In this document: piece after piece, positions 17,591 through 25,550 of the stretch
Layout: each line of letters opens with the position of its first letter
Position numbering within the stretch: the stretch's first letter is position 1
Made by a program: the position numbers and the translations under genes
From: Arcticibacter sp045629565
Lineage (GTDB): Bacteria > Bacteroidota > Bacteroidia > Sphingobacteriales > Sphingobacteriaceae
DNA: 64,000 nt
NCBI RefSeq assembly: GCF_045629565.1
Contig: NZ_JAZQRL010000033.1
Coordinates: 1-64,000 of the forward strand
Reading direction: 5' to 3'
The notes under the pieces: model-generated
What the model was told of the DNA's origin: nothing
Databases searched by the model: none
What the model saw: only the letters and a program-made list of their open reading frames with translations

Positions 17591-19498
17591 TTAGGGCAGA
17601 ACGGTAAAAGACGTCCGACGGTTCTGCTGTCTGCCTTGTTCGGTCTGGTTATCCGCTATCGGTACGGTTCTTCCATATCCTTTGAAGCTTAATCTGCTGC
17701 TTGCTATTTTATTATTTAACAGGTATTTATAAACCTCCTTTGCGCGATTCTCTGAAAGTCTCAGATTCCATTGATCGGTTCCTTCACTGTCAGCATGTCC
17801 GCCTATTTCAATCCTGATTAAGGGGTTGTCTGTTAAGAAGCGAACCAGAAAGTCTAACTCCTTTCTCGAGGCCGGGAGGAGTGCATGTTGATCTGTTTCA
17901 AAGAAAATATGGTTAAGAACGGCTTGTTCCCATACCCTGATTTTTTTCAGCTCAACGGGCTTGCTCAATGATGCGGCCGTCGTCATCTCCACCGCACTGA
18001 TATCCTCAGCGTATGGCATATATCCCTTTTTTAAAATGCGGAGCGTGTATCGCTTCCCAGCCGGCAGAACGGCCAGCATGTCCGGTCCGCTTATAGCTTC
18101 ATGTTCAAAGAGCATCCTGCCAGATTCAAAATCCTCTACTGTTATTTTACCTTCCACTTTCTCACCATTGTCAGCGTCATGCATACTTCTTTCAACAACA
18201 AGCACGCGGCCGGGGCGATGTTCAGGTGCAAGCACAAACGAGTAGATATCCATTGCTCCCAAGCCATCAGGCCGTTCCGCAGCAAAGTATGCGGTTAGCC
18301 CGTCTGTGCTGATCGTCAAACCGCTCTCCTCCCTCGCAGTATTTACCGGGAATCCGAGGTTCTCCGGCTTTTGCCAGGCGCCGCTTTCATCACATCTGCT
18401 GATGAAGATGTCCTGTTGGCCCAAGCCCGCCCAGCCGTTGGAAGAAAAGTACAGCGTTTTGTTATCAGGGTATATAAAAGGGGAGTGTTCATCAAAGGGA
18501 GTATTAATATTTGCCCCCGCATTTACAGGCGCTGTCCACCGTCCGTCTGACAGGTCACTATACCAGATGTCATTTGCGCCATAGCCGCCTTTTCTGTCGC
18601 TTACAAAGTATAACCTGGTACCACCAGCACTGATAGCCGGTTGAGACTCCCAGGCGCTTGTATTCAGTGGTGCGCCGGGATTATACGGCTCTGACCATCC
18701 CGATGCTGTTCTCTTGCTAATATAAATGTCACAGCGTCCCTGACCATCGGCTTTATTACAGCCCGAGTAAAAAAGATAATTGCCATCTGGAGATATGCTC
18801 TGAGATCCTTCATTAAAGTCGGGTGTATTGATCCTGGTGTCAAGTTCAACCGATGCAGGCCATGAACCCGACTGGCGAACACTCTCGTACAGATCTTCAT
18901 TCTTACCCGTCCTTCTTGTAAAAACCAAACGCTTGTTATCGGCCGTCACAACAGGAAAATACTCCTGCTCAGACGAATTGATGCCAGGTCCAAGATTTAC
19001 AGGAGCAAACGGCTTAGGACTTTTAACCGCCTGAATACTGAAGATGCAGTCATTGATGTGCTTTTCAACAAGTGCCTTGCTGCCTGGCGACAGAGAGGGC
19101 GCCTGTAAATACTTTCTGAATCCGGAGAGAGCAGATTCATACAGACCGCAGTAGAAGTCACTTATAGCCAGTCCAAACGTAGTCAAGTGGCTATATCCCG
19201 GCTGTAACTCCAATACTTTTCTATATGAATTTCCGGCTTCCTCGTATGCACCGGTTAATCTTAAGCAGTCGCCCAGTTGCTGATGCGCTTTTACGAAGTA
19301 TGGGTTGAGTCTAACGGTTTCCCGGAGTTGGGATATGGCCCCAACATAATCTTTCTTCTGCAGAAAGCCGCTTGCACGCTGATACGTTTTGAGAGAGGCC
19401 CGCTCATCGCGACCCGGGAGGTTCTGCGAAAACAAAGCCTCGCTGGTCATGCAGATGATGCATACGATCAAGGTACTGACGAAGGATTTTATACGCAT
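17591..19498 (-). CDS. OmpA family protein with TPR and PD40 repeats
   Basis: A 635-aa secreted envelope protein with an N-terminal signal peptide (first ~25 residues, ending ALFSQ). TPR units lie at about 35-110, PD40/WD40-like beta-propeller blades at about 180-420 (repeated S-x-D-G and YFSSNGW-type strands), a carboxypeptidase-regulatory-like beta domain at about 430-510 and an OmpA peptidoglycan-binding domain at about 515-635 (IEIGGHADSEG, NRRTSF). This architecture is common in Bacteroidota and tethers outer membrane complexes to the wall. It is the last gene of the lepA operon, 15 bp after queE. Confidence 0.92.
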   Translation of the reverse strand: MRIKSFVSTLIVCIICMTSEALFSQNLPGRDERASLKTYQRASGFLQKKDYVGAISQLRETVRLNPYFVKAHQQLGDCLRLTGAYEEAGNSYRKVLELQPGYSHLTTFGLAISDFYCGLYESALSGFRKYLQAPSLSPGSKALVEKHINDCIFSIQAVKSPKPFAPVNLGPGINSSEQEYFPVVTADNKRLVFTRRTGKNEDLYESVRQSGSWPASVELDTRINTPDFNEGSQSISPDGNYLFYSGCNKADGQGRCDIYISKRTASGWSEPYNPGAPLNTSAWESQPAISAGGTRLYFVSDRKGGYGANDIWYSDLSDGRWTAPVNAGANINTPFDEHSPFIYPDNKTLYFSSNGWAGLGQQDIFISRCDESGAWQKPENLGFPVNTAREESGLTISTDGLTAYFAAERPDGLGAMDIYSFVLAPEHRPGRVLVVERSMHDADNGEKVEGKITVEDFESGRMLFEHEAISGPDMLAVLPAGKRYTLRILKKGYMPYAEDISAVEMTTAASLSKPVELKKIRVWEQAVLNHIFFETDQHALLPASRKELDFLVRFLTDNPLIRIEIGGHADSEGTDQWNLRLSENRAKEVYKYLLNNKIASSRLSFKGYGRTVPIADNQTEQGRQQNRRTSFTVLP

Positions 19499-19513
19499 GT
19501 CCTCCTTACAGAC

Positions 19514-20137
19514 TTATGGGATATTCAGGAACTTGTGTGTTTGAAGTGAAATCTCCCATTTCGGGTTTTCTTTCACATAGTCGATGATCAAAGGTATCAT
19601 CTCCTGTGATTTAGACCATTCCGGTTGAAGGTAAAGTTTACAATCCGGGGATACAAGTTGCGCATGAGATTCAGCCCAGGCAAAGTCACTCTTGTTGAAG
19701 ACGATCACTTTTAATTCTCCCGCATGCTGACCGATCGACGGTACCGGAGATTTAAATTTCTTCGGGGAAAGACAGATCCAGTCCCAATAACCCGACAACG
19801 GGTATGCTCCGGAAGTTTCAATAAACGTTTTTATTCCGCGCTTTCGTAATTCAGCAGTGAGATAATCCAAGTTATATATCAGAGGTTCCCCTCCGGTGAT
19901 CACTACAGCTTTGCCCGGATATCGTTCTGCGTTAGCCACTATCTGATCAGCGTGAGTAAGCGGATGCAAGCTTGCATCCCAGCTCTCTTTCACGTCGCAC
20001 CAATGACAACCTACATCACAACCGCCAAGTCTGATGAAATAAGCGGCTTTTCCACTATGGTAACCCTCGCCCTGGATAGTATAAAACTCCTCCATTAATG
20101 GGAGCAGGGTTCCGTCTTCTGGTACTTGTTGACTCAT
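19514..20137 (-). CDS. queE: 7-carboxy-7-deazaguanine synthase (radical SAM)
   Basis: A 207-aa QueE. The cluster C40-x3-C44-x2-C47 (GGCDVGCHWCD) binds the 4Fe-4S centre, and FYTIQGEGYHSGKAAYFIRL is the family N-terminal signature. VVITGGEPL is the radical SAM GGE motif. It converts 6-carboxy-tetrahydropterin to CDG in queuosine biosynthesis. No other queuosine gene is in the window. It lies between folD and the OmpA gene on the same strand. Confidence 0.95.
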   Translation of the reverse strand: MSQQVPEDGTLLPLMEEFYTIQGEGYHSGKAAYFIRLGGCDVGCHWCDVKESWDASLHPLTHADQIVANAERYPGKAVVITGGEPLIYNLDYLTAELRKRGIKTFIETSGAYPLSGYWDWICLSPKKFKSPVPSIGQHAGELKVIVFNKSDFAWAESHAQLVSPDCKLYLQPEWSKSQEMIPLIIDYVKENPKWEISLQTHKFLNIP

Positions 20138-20216
20138 TTTTTTTCTAAGGCTGCGAATATACCCATTATTAAAAGGGATATCAGCAGGGCAATGTCATTT
20201 TAGCAAAGCCCCTGTG

Positions 20217-21098
20217 CTAGCCGTATATTTCTTTCTTAGCGGATGCAAGTGTGTTTTTCAGCAAACCTACAATCGTCATTAAACCTACGCCACCAGGAAC
20301 AGGGGTAATCCACGAAGCTTTCTCCGATACGTTATCGAAGTCAACGTCGCCATACAGCTTATATCCCGACTTGGTCGTTTCGGAAACCTCTCTGTTAATC
20401 CCTACGTCTATGATCACAGCACCGGGCTTAACCATGTCTGCAGTGACAAAATTCTTTCTGCCAATTGCCGCTACAATGATATCGGCAGACGCTACCACGT
20501 CTTTCAGGTCTTTTGTTCTGCTATGGGTCAGTGTTACGGTGCAGTTTCCCGGATAAGCGTTTCTGGCCATCAGGATACTCATCGGGCTACCCACAATATT
20601 GCTACGGCCGATAACCACGCAATGCTTTCCGGAAGTCTCAATTTTATACTCTTCCAGCATCATTAAAATGCCGTAAGGAGTAGCGGGGATAAAGCAGGGA
20701 AGGTTCCGCATCATGCGGCCAAGGTTCACGGGATGGAAGCCGTCTACATCTTTTCTGTAATCAATCTTCTCTGTAACCTTCTCCGGGTCAATATGTTTAG
20801 GTAAAGGAAGCTGAACAATCAGTCCATCTACACTCTCATCCTGATTAATCTCTTCGATCTTCGTAAGAAGTTCCGCCTCAGTAACTGAATCGTCATAGCG
20901 GTGAAGTGATGACTTAAAGCCAACCTTCTCGCAGTTCTTCATTTTACTGGCTACATAGGTCTCGCTTCCACCATCGTTGCCTACAAGAATTGCAACCAAA
21001 TGTGGCTTGCGGCCGATGGTAGCAAGGACGCCTGCGGCTTCAGCAGCAATTTCCTGCTTAAGTTTTTCTGATACGAATTTTCCGTCTAATAACTGCAT
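20217..21098 (-). CDS. folD: methylenetetrahydrofolate dehydrogenase / cyclohydrolase
   Basis: A 293-aa FolD, the usual length. It interconverts methylene-, methenyl- and formyl-THF in one-carbon metabolism. Motifs: YVASKMKNCEKVGF (catalytic Lys), VQLPLPKHI, DVDGFHPVNLG, CVVIGRSNIVGSP (dinucleotide binding) and PVPGGVGLMT, where Leu replaces the usual Pro. It follows lepA by 33 bp and is likely cotranscribed. Confidence 0.97.
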   Translation of the reverse strand: MQLLDGKFVSEKLKQEIAAEAAGVLATIGRKPHLVAILVGNDGGSETYVASKMKNCEKVGFKSSLHRYDDSVTEAELLTKIEEINQDESVDGLIVQLPLPKHIDPEKVTEKIDYRKDVDGFHPVNLGRMMRNLPCFIPATPYGILMMLEEYKIETSGKHCVVIGRSNIVGSPMSILMARNAYPGNCTVTLTHSRTKDLKDVVASADIIVAAIGRKNFVTADMVKPGAVIIDVGINREVSETTKSGYKLYGDVDFDNVSEKASWITPVPGGVGLMTIVGLLKNTLASAKKEIYG

Positions 21099-21131
21099 GT
21101 TGTTATCGTAGAGTGTTGTTGCTATTGGTTA

Positions 21132-22919
21132 TTAATCGAGTTTCAGGACAGCCATAAATGCCGATTGCGGTATTTCCACATTACCAACCTGGCGCATCCT
21201 CTTTTTACCCTTTTTCTGTTTCTCCAAAAGTTTACGCTTACGGGAGATATCACCACCATAACATTTCGCGGTAACGTCCTTTCTCAGGGCGCGAACCGTT
21301 TCCCTGGCGATAACCTTTGCGCCAATCGAAGCTTGAATAATGATCTCGAACTGCTGTCTTGGAATCAGCTCACGCAGCTTTTCACAGATACGTTTTCCAA
21401 AGTCGTATGAATTCGAACGGTGGATCAGCGACGACAATGCGTCAACCGGCTCGCCGTTTAAACGGATATCCAGCCTGACCAGATCCGACTTGCGGTAACC
21501 GATCTGGTGGTAATCGAAAGAAGCATATCCCTTTGATATGGTTTTAAGACGGTCGTAGAAATCAAACACAATTTCTCCCATAGGAAGCTCAAATACGAGC
21601 TCTACCCGATCCGAGGTCAGATAGGATTGGTTGATAATAATCCCTCTTTTTTGAATACAAAGAGACATAATCGGACCAACGAATTCCGATTTAGTGATGA
21701 TGTTCGCCTTTATGAAGGGTTCTTCCACAGAATCCATCTTACTTGGATCCGGAAGGTCAGAAGGGTTGTGAACCTGTATGACGTCCCCTTTAGTGGTATG
21801 TGCTACATAAGAAACGTTCGGTACGGTAGTAATTACCGTCATGTCGAATTCCCGCTCCAGGCGTTCCTGAATGATTTCCATATGAAGCATTCCCAGGAAC
21901 CCACATCGGAATCCGAATCCCAGGGCAGCAGAAGACTCCGGCTCGAAAACAATCGAAGCATCATTTAACTGAAGCTTGTGCATGCTTTCGCGAAGTTCTT
22001 CGAACTCATCCGTATCAACAGGATAAATCCCTGCAAATACCATCGGTTTTACTTCTTCAAAGCCTTGAATAGCCTCCTTCGAGGGTTTGTCAACGTGCGT
22101 AATCGTGTCACCCACCTTCACTTCCCTGGCTTCCTTGATTCCGGAGATAATATATCCTACATCCCCCGTCTTAACAATGCCGCGGGGCTCAGGGTTCAGT
22201 TTTAAGATACCGACTTCATCCGCAATATATTCCTTGCCTGTTGCAATAAATTTTACCTTATCGTTCTTTTTGATCTGTCCGTGGACAACCTTAAAGTAGG
22301 CGATGATGCCACGGAAGGGATTAAATACCGAGTCGAAGATCAATGCCTGAAGTTCGCCGTCTTCCTGTCCGACAGGGGCGGGTACCCGCGTAACGATCGC
22401 TTCAAGAATGTCATGAACACCTAATCCCGTTTTTCCGGATGCGGGTATAATCTCTTCGCGTTTGCAGCCGATAAGTTCAATGATCTGATCTTTTACCTCC
22501 TCTGGCATCGCCCCGGGAAGATCCATCTTGTTCAGAATCGGAATGATTTCCAGATCATGCTCGAGAGCCAGGTAGAGGTTAGAGATAGTCTGTGCCTGAA
22601 TACCCTGAGACGCGTCTACAATAAGCAGCGCTCCCTCGCATGCCGCGATAGACCGGGAGACCTCGTATGAAAAGTCAACGTGCCCGGGTGTGTCGATCAG
22701 GTTGAAGATATAGTCCTCTCCATTGAGGCTATAGTTCATCTGTATCGCATGGCTCTTTATGGTAATTCCCCGCTCACGCTCGAGGTCCATGTTATCCAGT
22801 AACTGGGCCTGCGCGTCGCGCTGACTAATGGTATTCGTGTATTCTAAAAGTCGATCTGCTAAAGTACTCTTTCCGTGATCGATGTGTGCAATGATGCAAA
22901 AGTTACGGATATTCTTCAT
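21132..22919 (-). CDS. lepA: elongation factor 4 (LepA)
   Basis: A 595-aa ribosomal GTPase. G1 is AHIDHGKSTLADRL, the G2 threonine lies in RGITIKSHA, G3 is DTPGHVDF and G4 is NKMDLPGA. The EF-G-like domains follow, and the LepA-specific C-terminal domain is present (KGKKRMRQVGNVEIPQSAF). It back-translocates stalled ribosomes. It heads the lepA-folD-queE-ompA operon, with a TATCTTTG box 8 bp before its start. Confidence 0.98.
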   Translation of the reverse strand: MKNIRNFCIIAHIDHGKSTLADRLLEYTNTISQRDAQAQLLDNMDLERERGITIKSHAIQMNYSLNGEDYIFNLIDTPGHVDFSYEVSRSIAACEGALLIVDASQGIQAQTISNLYLALEHDLEIIPILNKMDLPGAMPEEVKDQIIELIGCKREEIIPASGKTGLGVHDILEAIVTRVPAPVGQEDGELQALIFDSVFNPFRGIIAYFKVVHGQIKKNDKVKFIATGKEYIADEVGILKLNPEPRGIVKTGDVGYIISGIKEAREVKVGDTITHVDKPSKEAIQGFEEVKPMVFAGIYPVDTDEFEELRESMHKLQLNDASIVFEPESSAALGFGFRCGFLGMLHMEIIQERLEREFDMTVITTVPNVSYVAHTTKGDVIQVHNPSDLPDPSKMDSVEEPFIKANIITKSEFVGPIMSLCIQKRGIIINQSYLTSDRVELVFELPMGEIVFDFYDRLKTISKGYASFDYHQIGYRKSDLVRLDIRLNGEPVDALSSLIHRSNSYDFGKRICEKLRELIPRQQFEIIIQASIGAKVIARETVRALRKDVTAKCYGGDISRKRKLLEKQKKGKKRMRQVGNVEIPQSAFMAVLKLD

Positions 22920-22927
22920 TCGTAGCG

Positions 22928-22935
22928 CAAAGATA
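22928..22935 (-). promoter_or_regulatory. -7 box TATCTTTG of the lepA operon
   Basis: On the minus strand TATCTTTG stands 8 bp before the lepA start. It is the only clear promoter box ahead of the four-gene leftward run. Confidence 0.6.
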
Positions 22936-23229
22936 ATTTATTGGATTTACATTTCTGAGGTGTTGTTTGACAATGATGCTCAAACAGTGCTATAGGAGAG
23001 GAAAAGGGCGCCGATCATAAGCAAAATTAAATTTTGTTAGCGTTATAGTGTATTAACTATCAATCTTTTTGAGACGCTATCTGTATCTTTTGGAGAGATA
23101 AAAGGGTAATGACCCCATTAGTCGCCTCCATTGTGCCAAATTTAATTCTGTTTGATGAATTTGGTGTCTATAAAAGCTTATAAATAAATATGATGAACGA
23201 TATTGGTGAAGTATTCATGGATATGTCGT
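22936..23229. other. intergenic region with two AT-rich palindromes
   Basis: About 300 bp without a gene, between two leftward units. CAAAATT-A-AATTTTG at 23022-23036 is a perfect palindrome. CCAAATT (23136-23142) and AATTTGG (23158-23164) form a spaced inverted repeat with a similar half site. No coding potential or RNA gene was recognised. Confidence 0.4.
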
Positions 23230-23478
23230 CTAAGCGTCCTGCCTCTTCCAGGCGGCGGAGAAGTCAGACAGCATTTCATCAAATCTGGAGACCACCCTCT
23301 GAATAAACTCTTCGTCCAGAAGCTGAAATACCCCGTCTAGTCCCTCCAGTAAATCCATTTCAGCAAGTTTATAGGTCTGTTCAAAACTTCCTTTTTCGAA
23401 CTTGATAATATACTTTCCGTTCATCGAAAAGATGGTGATCTTACAGTCTGGTCTGGGTAACTCGGCAACTACTCGCAT
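23230..23478 (-). CDS. conserved small hypothetical protein
   Basis: An 82-aa soluble acidic protein starting MRVVAELPRPDCKITIFSMN. The ATG at 23478 was preferred to an upstream TTG because TACATTTG ends 12 bp before it. It appears to be a short beta sheet followed by two amphipathic helices (KLAEMDLLEGLDGVFQLL and FIQRVVSRFDEML). No domain was recognised. It is 20 bp after the CrtA-like gene on the same strand but has its own promoter box. Confidence 0.65.
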   Translation of the reverse strand: MRVVAELPRPDCKITIFSMNGKYIIKFEKGSFEQTYKLAEMDLLEGLDGVFQLLDEEFIQRVVSRFDEMLSDFSAAWKRQDA

Positions 23479-23490
23479 GTGTTTTTTTAG

Positions 23491-23498
23491 CAAATGTA
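23491..23498 (-). promoter_or_regulatory. -7 box TACATTTG of the 82-aa gene
   Basis: A minus-strand TAnnTTTG match 12 bp before the ATG at 23478. It overlaps the end region of the upstream CrtA-like gene. Confidence 0.55.
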
Positions 23499-24206
23499 TT
23501 ACAAAATTTCAGTCTTTTCCGCCAGGGGGTTTAAGCCGTTTAGTGCCCCCTCGGAATTGACGATCTTAAACCTGGCAAACAGTTCCTCGCTGTACCAGTT
23601 TTCCTCCCTGGTCTTTTTTATTACTTCCGCATGTTCCGCAGATCGGTATGCGAAGTTTTTTATGTCCGCCGCAGAGGCCCATACCGAAAATGTTGCCTGC
23701 CTGAAAAACGGAGCTTCTCCGATGCCGAACGATGTGATGAACCCGGGTGCCCGCGACATGAGTTGGGCGACTCGGTCGACATGCGACCAAAATCCTTTTA
23801 GCTTATTCAGACGGATCGTCGCCCGTGTTAATACAGCAATCGGTCCCTCAACCGGATTTTTTTCAAAATCCGTCCCAAACGGTTGTTGTCCATCCCAACT
23901 TCCATGACTCATTACGGGTTCTAACAGGACCGTCCATTGTTCCCTTGCGAAGCGTTTCCACCAGCGGCTAACGAAAGACCGCTCTTTGAACAGATCAAAA
24001 TCTGTTTGCGTCTTCCAGACCGCCAGAAGCGCCCACTGCTGCAGATCGGGCGTCAGATCAAAAGTGCCATTTCTGCCCGATCCCATCAGCTTATAGAAGG
24101 TACAGCCTCCCGCAAGCATCATCGGCAGTCTATGTATGGCCATGGACAGGAAGGCAAAGGGAATAAGCCTTTTGGGATAACGGACAATCGTAAGCGAAAC
24201 AACCAT
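23499..24206 (-). CDS. CrtA-like (spheroidene monooxygenase family) protein
   Basis: A 235-aa protein resembling the CrtA family: KLMGSGRNGTFDLTPDLQQW near residue 40, PIAVLTRATIR near 126 and the C-terminal FAYR...HAEVIKKTREENWYSEELFARF region read in parts. Classical CrtA adds a keto group to acyclic carotenoids. No carotenoid gene is nearby, and many Bacteroidota homologues have no tested role. No signal peptide is visible. A strong bidirectional hairpin lies upstream, separating it from ferritin. Confidence 0.75.
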   Translation of the reverse strand: MVVSLTIVRYPKRLIPFAFLSMAIHRLPMMLAGGCTFYKLMGSGRNGTFDLTPDLQQWALLAVWKTQTDFDLFKERSFVSRWWKRFAREQWTVLLEPVMSHGSWDGQQPFGTDFEKNPVEGPIAVLTRATIRLNKLKGFWSHVDRVAQLMSRAPGFITSFGIGEAPFFRQATFSVWASAADIKNFAYRSAEHAEVIKKTREENWYSEELFARFKIVNSEGALNGLNPLAEKTEIL

Positions 24207-24250
24207 TTTTCAGCCTGAATAGTAATGAGTCTTTAAATAAATATAGCCAT

Positions 24251-24277
24251 AAAAAAAAGGGTCATAGACCCTTTTTA
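24251..24277. terminator. bidirectional intrinsic terminator
   Basis: AAAAAGGGTC-ATA-GACCCTTTTT at 24254-24276 is a 10-bp stem with a 3-nt loop and A/T runs on both sides. It lies downstream of the leftward ferritin gene and ends its transcript. Confidence 0.85.
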
Positions 24278-24319
24278 TATTATTAGCAAAGCTTGACAGC
24301 TTTCGAAGTCCATACTGCT

Positions 24320-24859
24320 TTAGTCTTCTCCTCCCTCGTCGCCGTAGCTAACTTTTGGAATCTGTTTGTCAATCTGCCAGCGTCCTGTTCCTTCTTCTCC
24401 GATGATATCGAAAAGTTCCAGGATACGTCTGGCAACATATTCCTCCTCAATTTGTTCTTTCAGGAACCACTGCAGGAACTGAAGAGTTACATAGTCGTTT
24501 GCTTTCTGACATCTGTCCGATATGCGGTTGAAGTTTGAAGTTACCTGGATCTCCTGCTGTAAAGCAAGTTCAAATACGCCCTTGAATGATTCGAACTCCT
24601 GAGGGATGTTCGTTACTTCCGGAGAGATAGCTTTTCCGCCCAGGTCGTTAACGTATCTGAACAGTTTCAGCATGTGTTCGCGTTCCTCACCAGACTGGCG
24701 TTCCAGATATCCGGCACTGTTGTCATACCCGTTACGGTTACACCAGGAAGACATAGCTAAGTATAGGGAAGATGAATAAGCTTCAACTTTTATTTGTTCG
24801 TTTAGAAGAGTCTCTATTTCCTCTGACAGAGAGGTTCTTAATCTGAGAAGGTCTTTCAT
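24320..24859 (-). CDS. ftnA: non-haem ferritin
   Basis: A 179-aa ferritin, the normal length. Ferroxidase ligands are visible in LNEQIKVEAYSSSLYLAM, GEEREHMLKLF and QWFLKEQIEEE. It oxidises ferrous iron and stores it in a 24-mer shell in the cytosol. The C-terminus carries a short acidic tail (GDEGGED). Monocistronic, with a terminator just after its stop. Confidence 0.97.
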   Translation of the reverse strand: MKDLLRLRTSLSEEIETLLNEQIKVEAYSSSLYLAMSSWCNRNGYDNSAGYLERQSGEEREHMLKLFRYVNDLGGKAISPEVTNIPQEFESFKGVFELALQQEIQVTSNFNRISDRCQKANDYVTLQFLQWFLKEQIEEEYVARRILELFDIIGEEGTGRWQIDKQIPKVSYGDEGGED

Positions 24860-24952
24860 AGTATTCTAATTTATTATTAGATACAAATAAACACCAAAAT
24901 GTTTTGAAAGCAGGGGAATATTTCTAATACGTATTCAATCTAAATCGTTGTA

Positions 24953-25306
24953 CTAAGCAAATTGAAGCTGACTGGTCCGAAGAATACTGTTCAAGTGAAG
25001 GATGGTTTTAGCACCGCCGATGATACGTTGCAGGGAAATAACCTCTGTAATCGTCAGAAGGAAACATGTATCACAGTAGGGAGGCATAATGATGGCCAGG
25101 TCTGCATGCTTGGCCGGGCTGCATAACATTTCCGCCAGATTTATTGCAAATAGCCTTTGACTAAAGTCGATGAAGTTTCCGGGTTTGAAAGCGGTGGAGC
25201 GATTGGCAAACTCAAGAATAAAGTTATTCGACGCTTCACATTGGTAAACAGTCCCGGCTTCTGTCTTAAAAACTTCTATAAGGTGAGTACTCGCTTTTGT
25301 TTGCAT
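24953..25306 (-). CDS. conserved hypothetical protein with a PYCDTC motif
   Basis: A 117-aa cytosolic protein. Residues about 5-45 look like a beta sheet (VYQCEASNNFILEF), and the C-terminal half contains MPPYCDTCFLLTITEVISL. Four cysteines (QCE, LCS and the CDTC pair) might bind a metal such as zinc or iron. It sits upstream of ferritin on the same strand, 93 bp apart. A link to iron handling is speculative. A TAAGTTTG box precedes it. Confidence 0.65.
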   Translation of the reverse strand: MQTKASTHLIEVFKTEAGTVYQCEASNNFILEFANRSTAFKPGNFIDFSQRLFAINLAEMLCSPAKHADLAIIMPPYCDTCFLLTITEVISLQRIIGGAKTILHLNSILRTSQLQFA

Positions 25307-25323
25307 TGACTTGATGTGTATTA

Positions 25324-25331
25324 CAAACTTA
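25324..25331 (-). promoter_or_regulatory. -7 box TAAGTTTG
   Basis: A minus-strand match to TAnnTTTG ending 17 bp before the 117-aa gene start. Confidence 0.55.
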
Positions 25332-25409
25332 GCATTTGTTTATAATCGATCCAAATAAAAAGGCTCTCTTTTTGTAATTATTCTAAATAGGGTCAAATGA
25401 TGGATAGGG

Positions 25410-25425
25410 GCCCGAAGCTTCGGGC
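25410..25425. repeat. perfect 16-bp palindrome GCCCGAAGCTTCGGGC
   Basis: A self-complementary GC-rich sequence in an otherwise AT-rich gap between two leftward genes. It can form a short hairpin or bind a dimeric protein. There is no other copy in the window that I noticed. Confidence 0.5.
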
Positions 25426-25484
25426 ACGGTTTTCGGAGCATAAAGAAAGCGTTGTAAAGCTCGAACGTTTGGTGTGCCCTACAT

Positions 25485-25525
25485 GATAAACCCCTCAAGT
25501 TGCTTTCCAACTTGAGGGGTTTATC
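25485..25525. terminator. strong terminator-like hairpin, 17-bp stem
   Basis: GATAAACCCCTCAAGTT (25485-25501) pairs perfectly with AACTTGAGGGGTTTATC (25509-25525), with a 7-nt loop. It lies 25 bp after the stop of the leftward DUF6600 gene and most likely ends its mRNA. The A-rich and T-rich outer stem makes it work on either strand. Confidence 0.8.
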
Positions 25526-25550
25526 TCTACCAGAATACAGCTTTCGAGAA

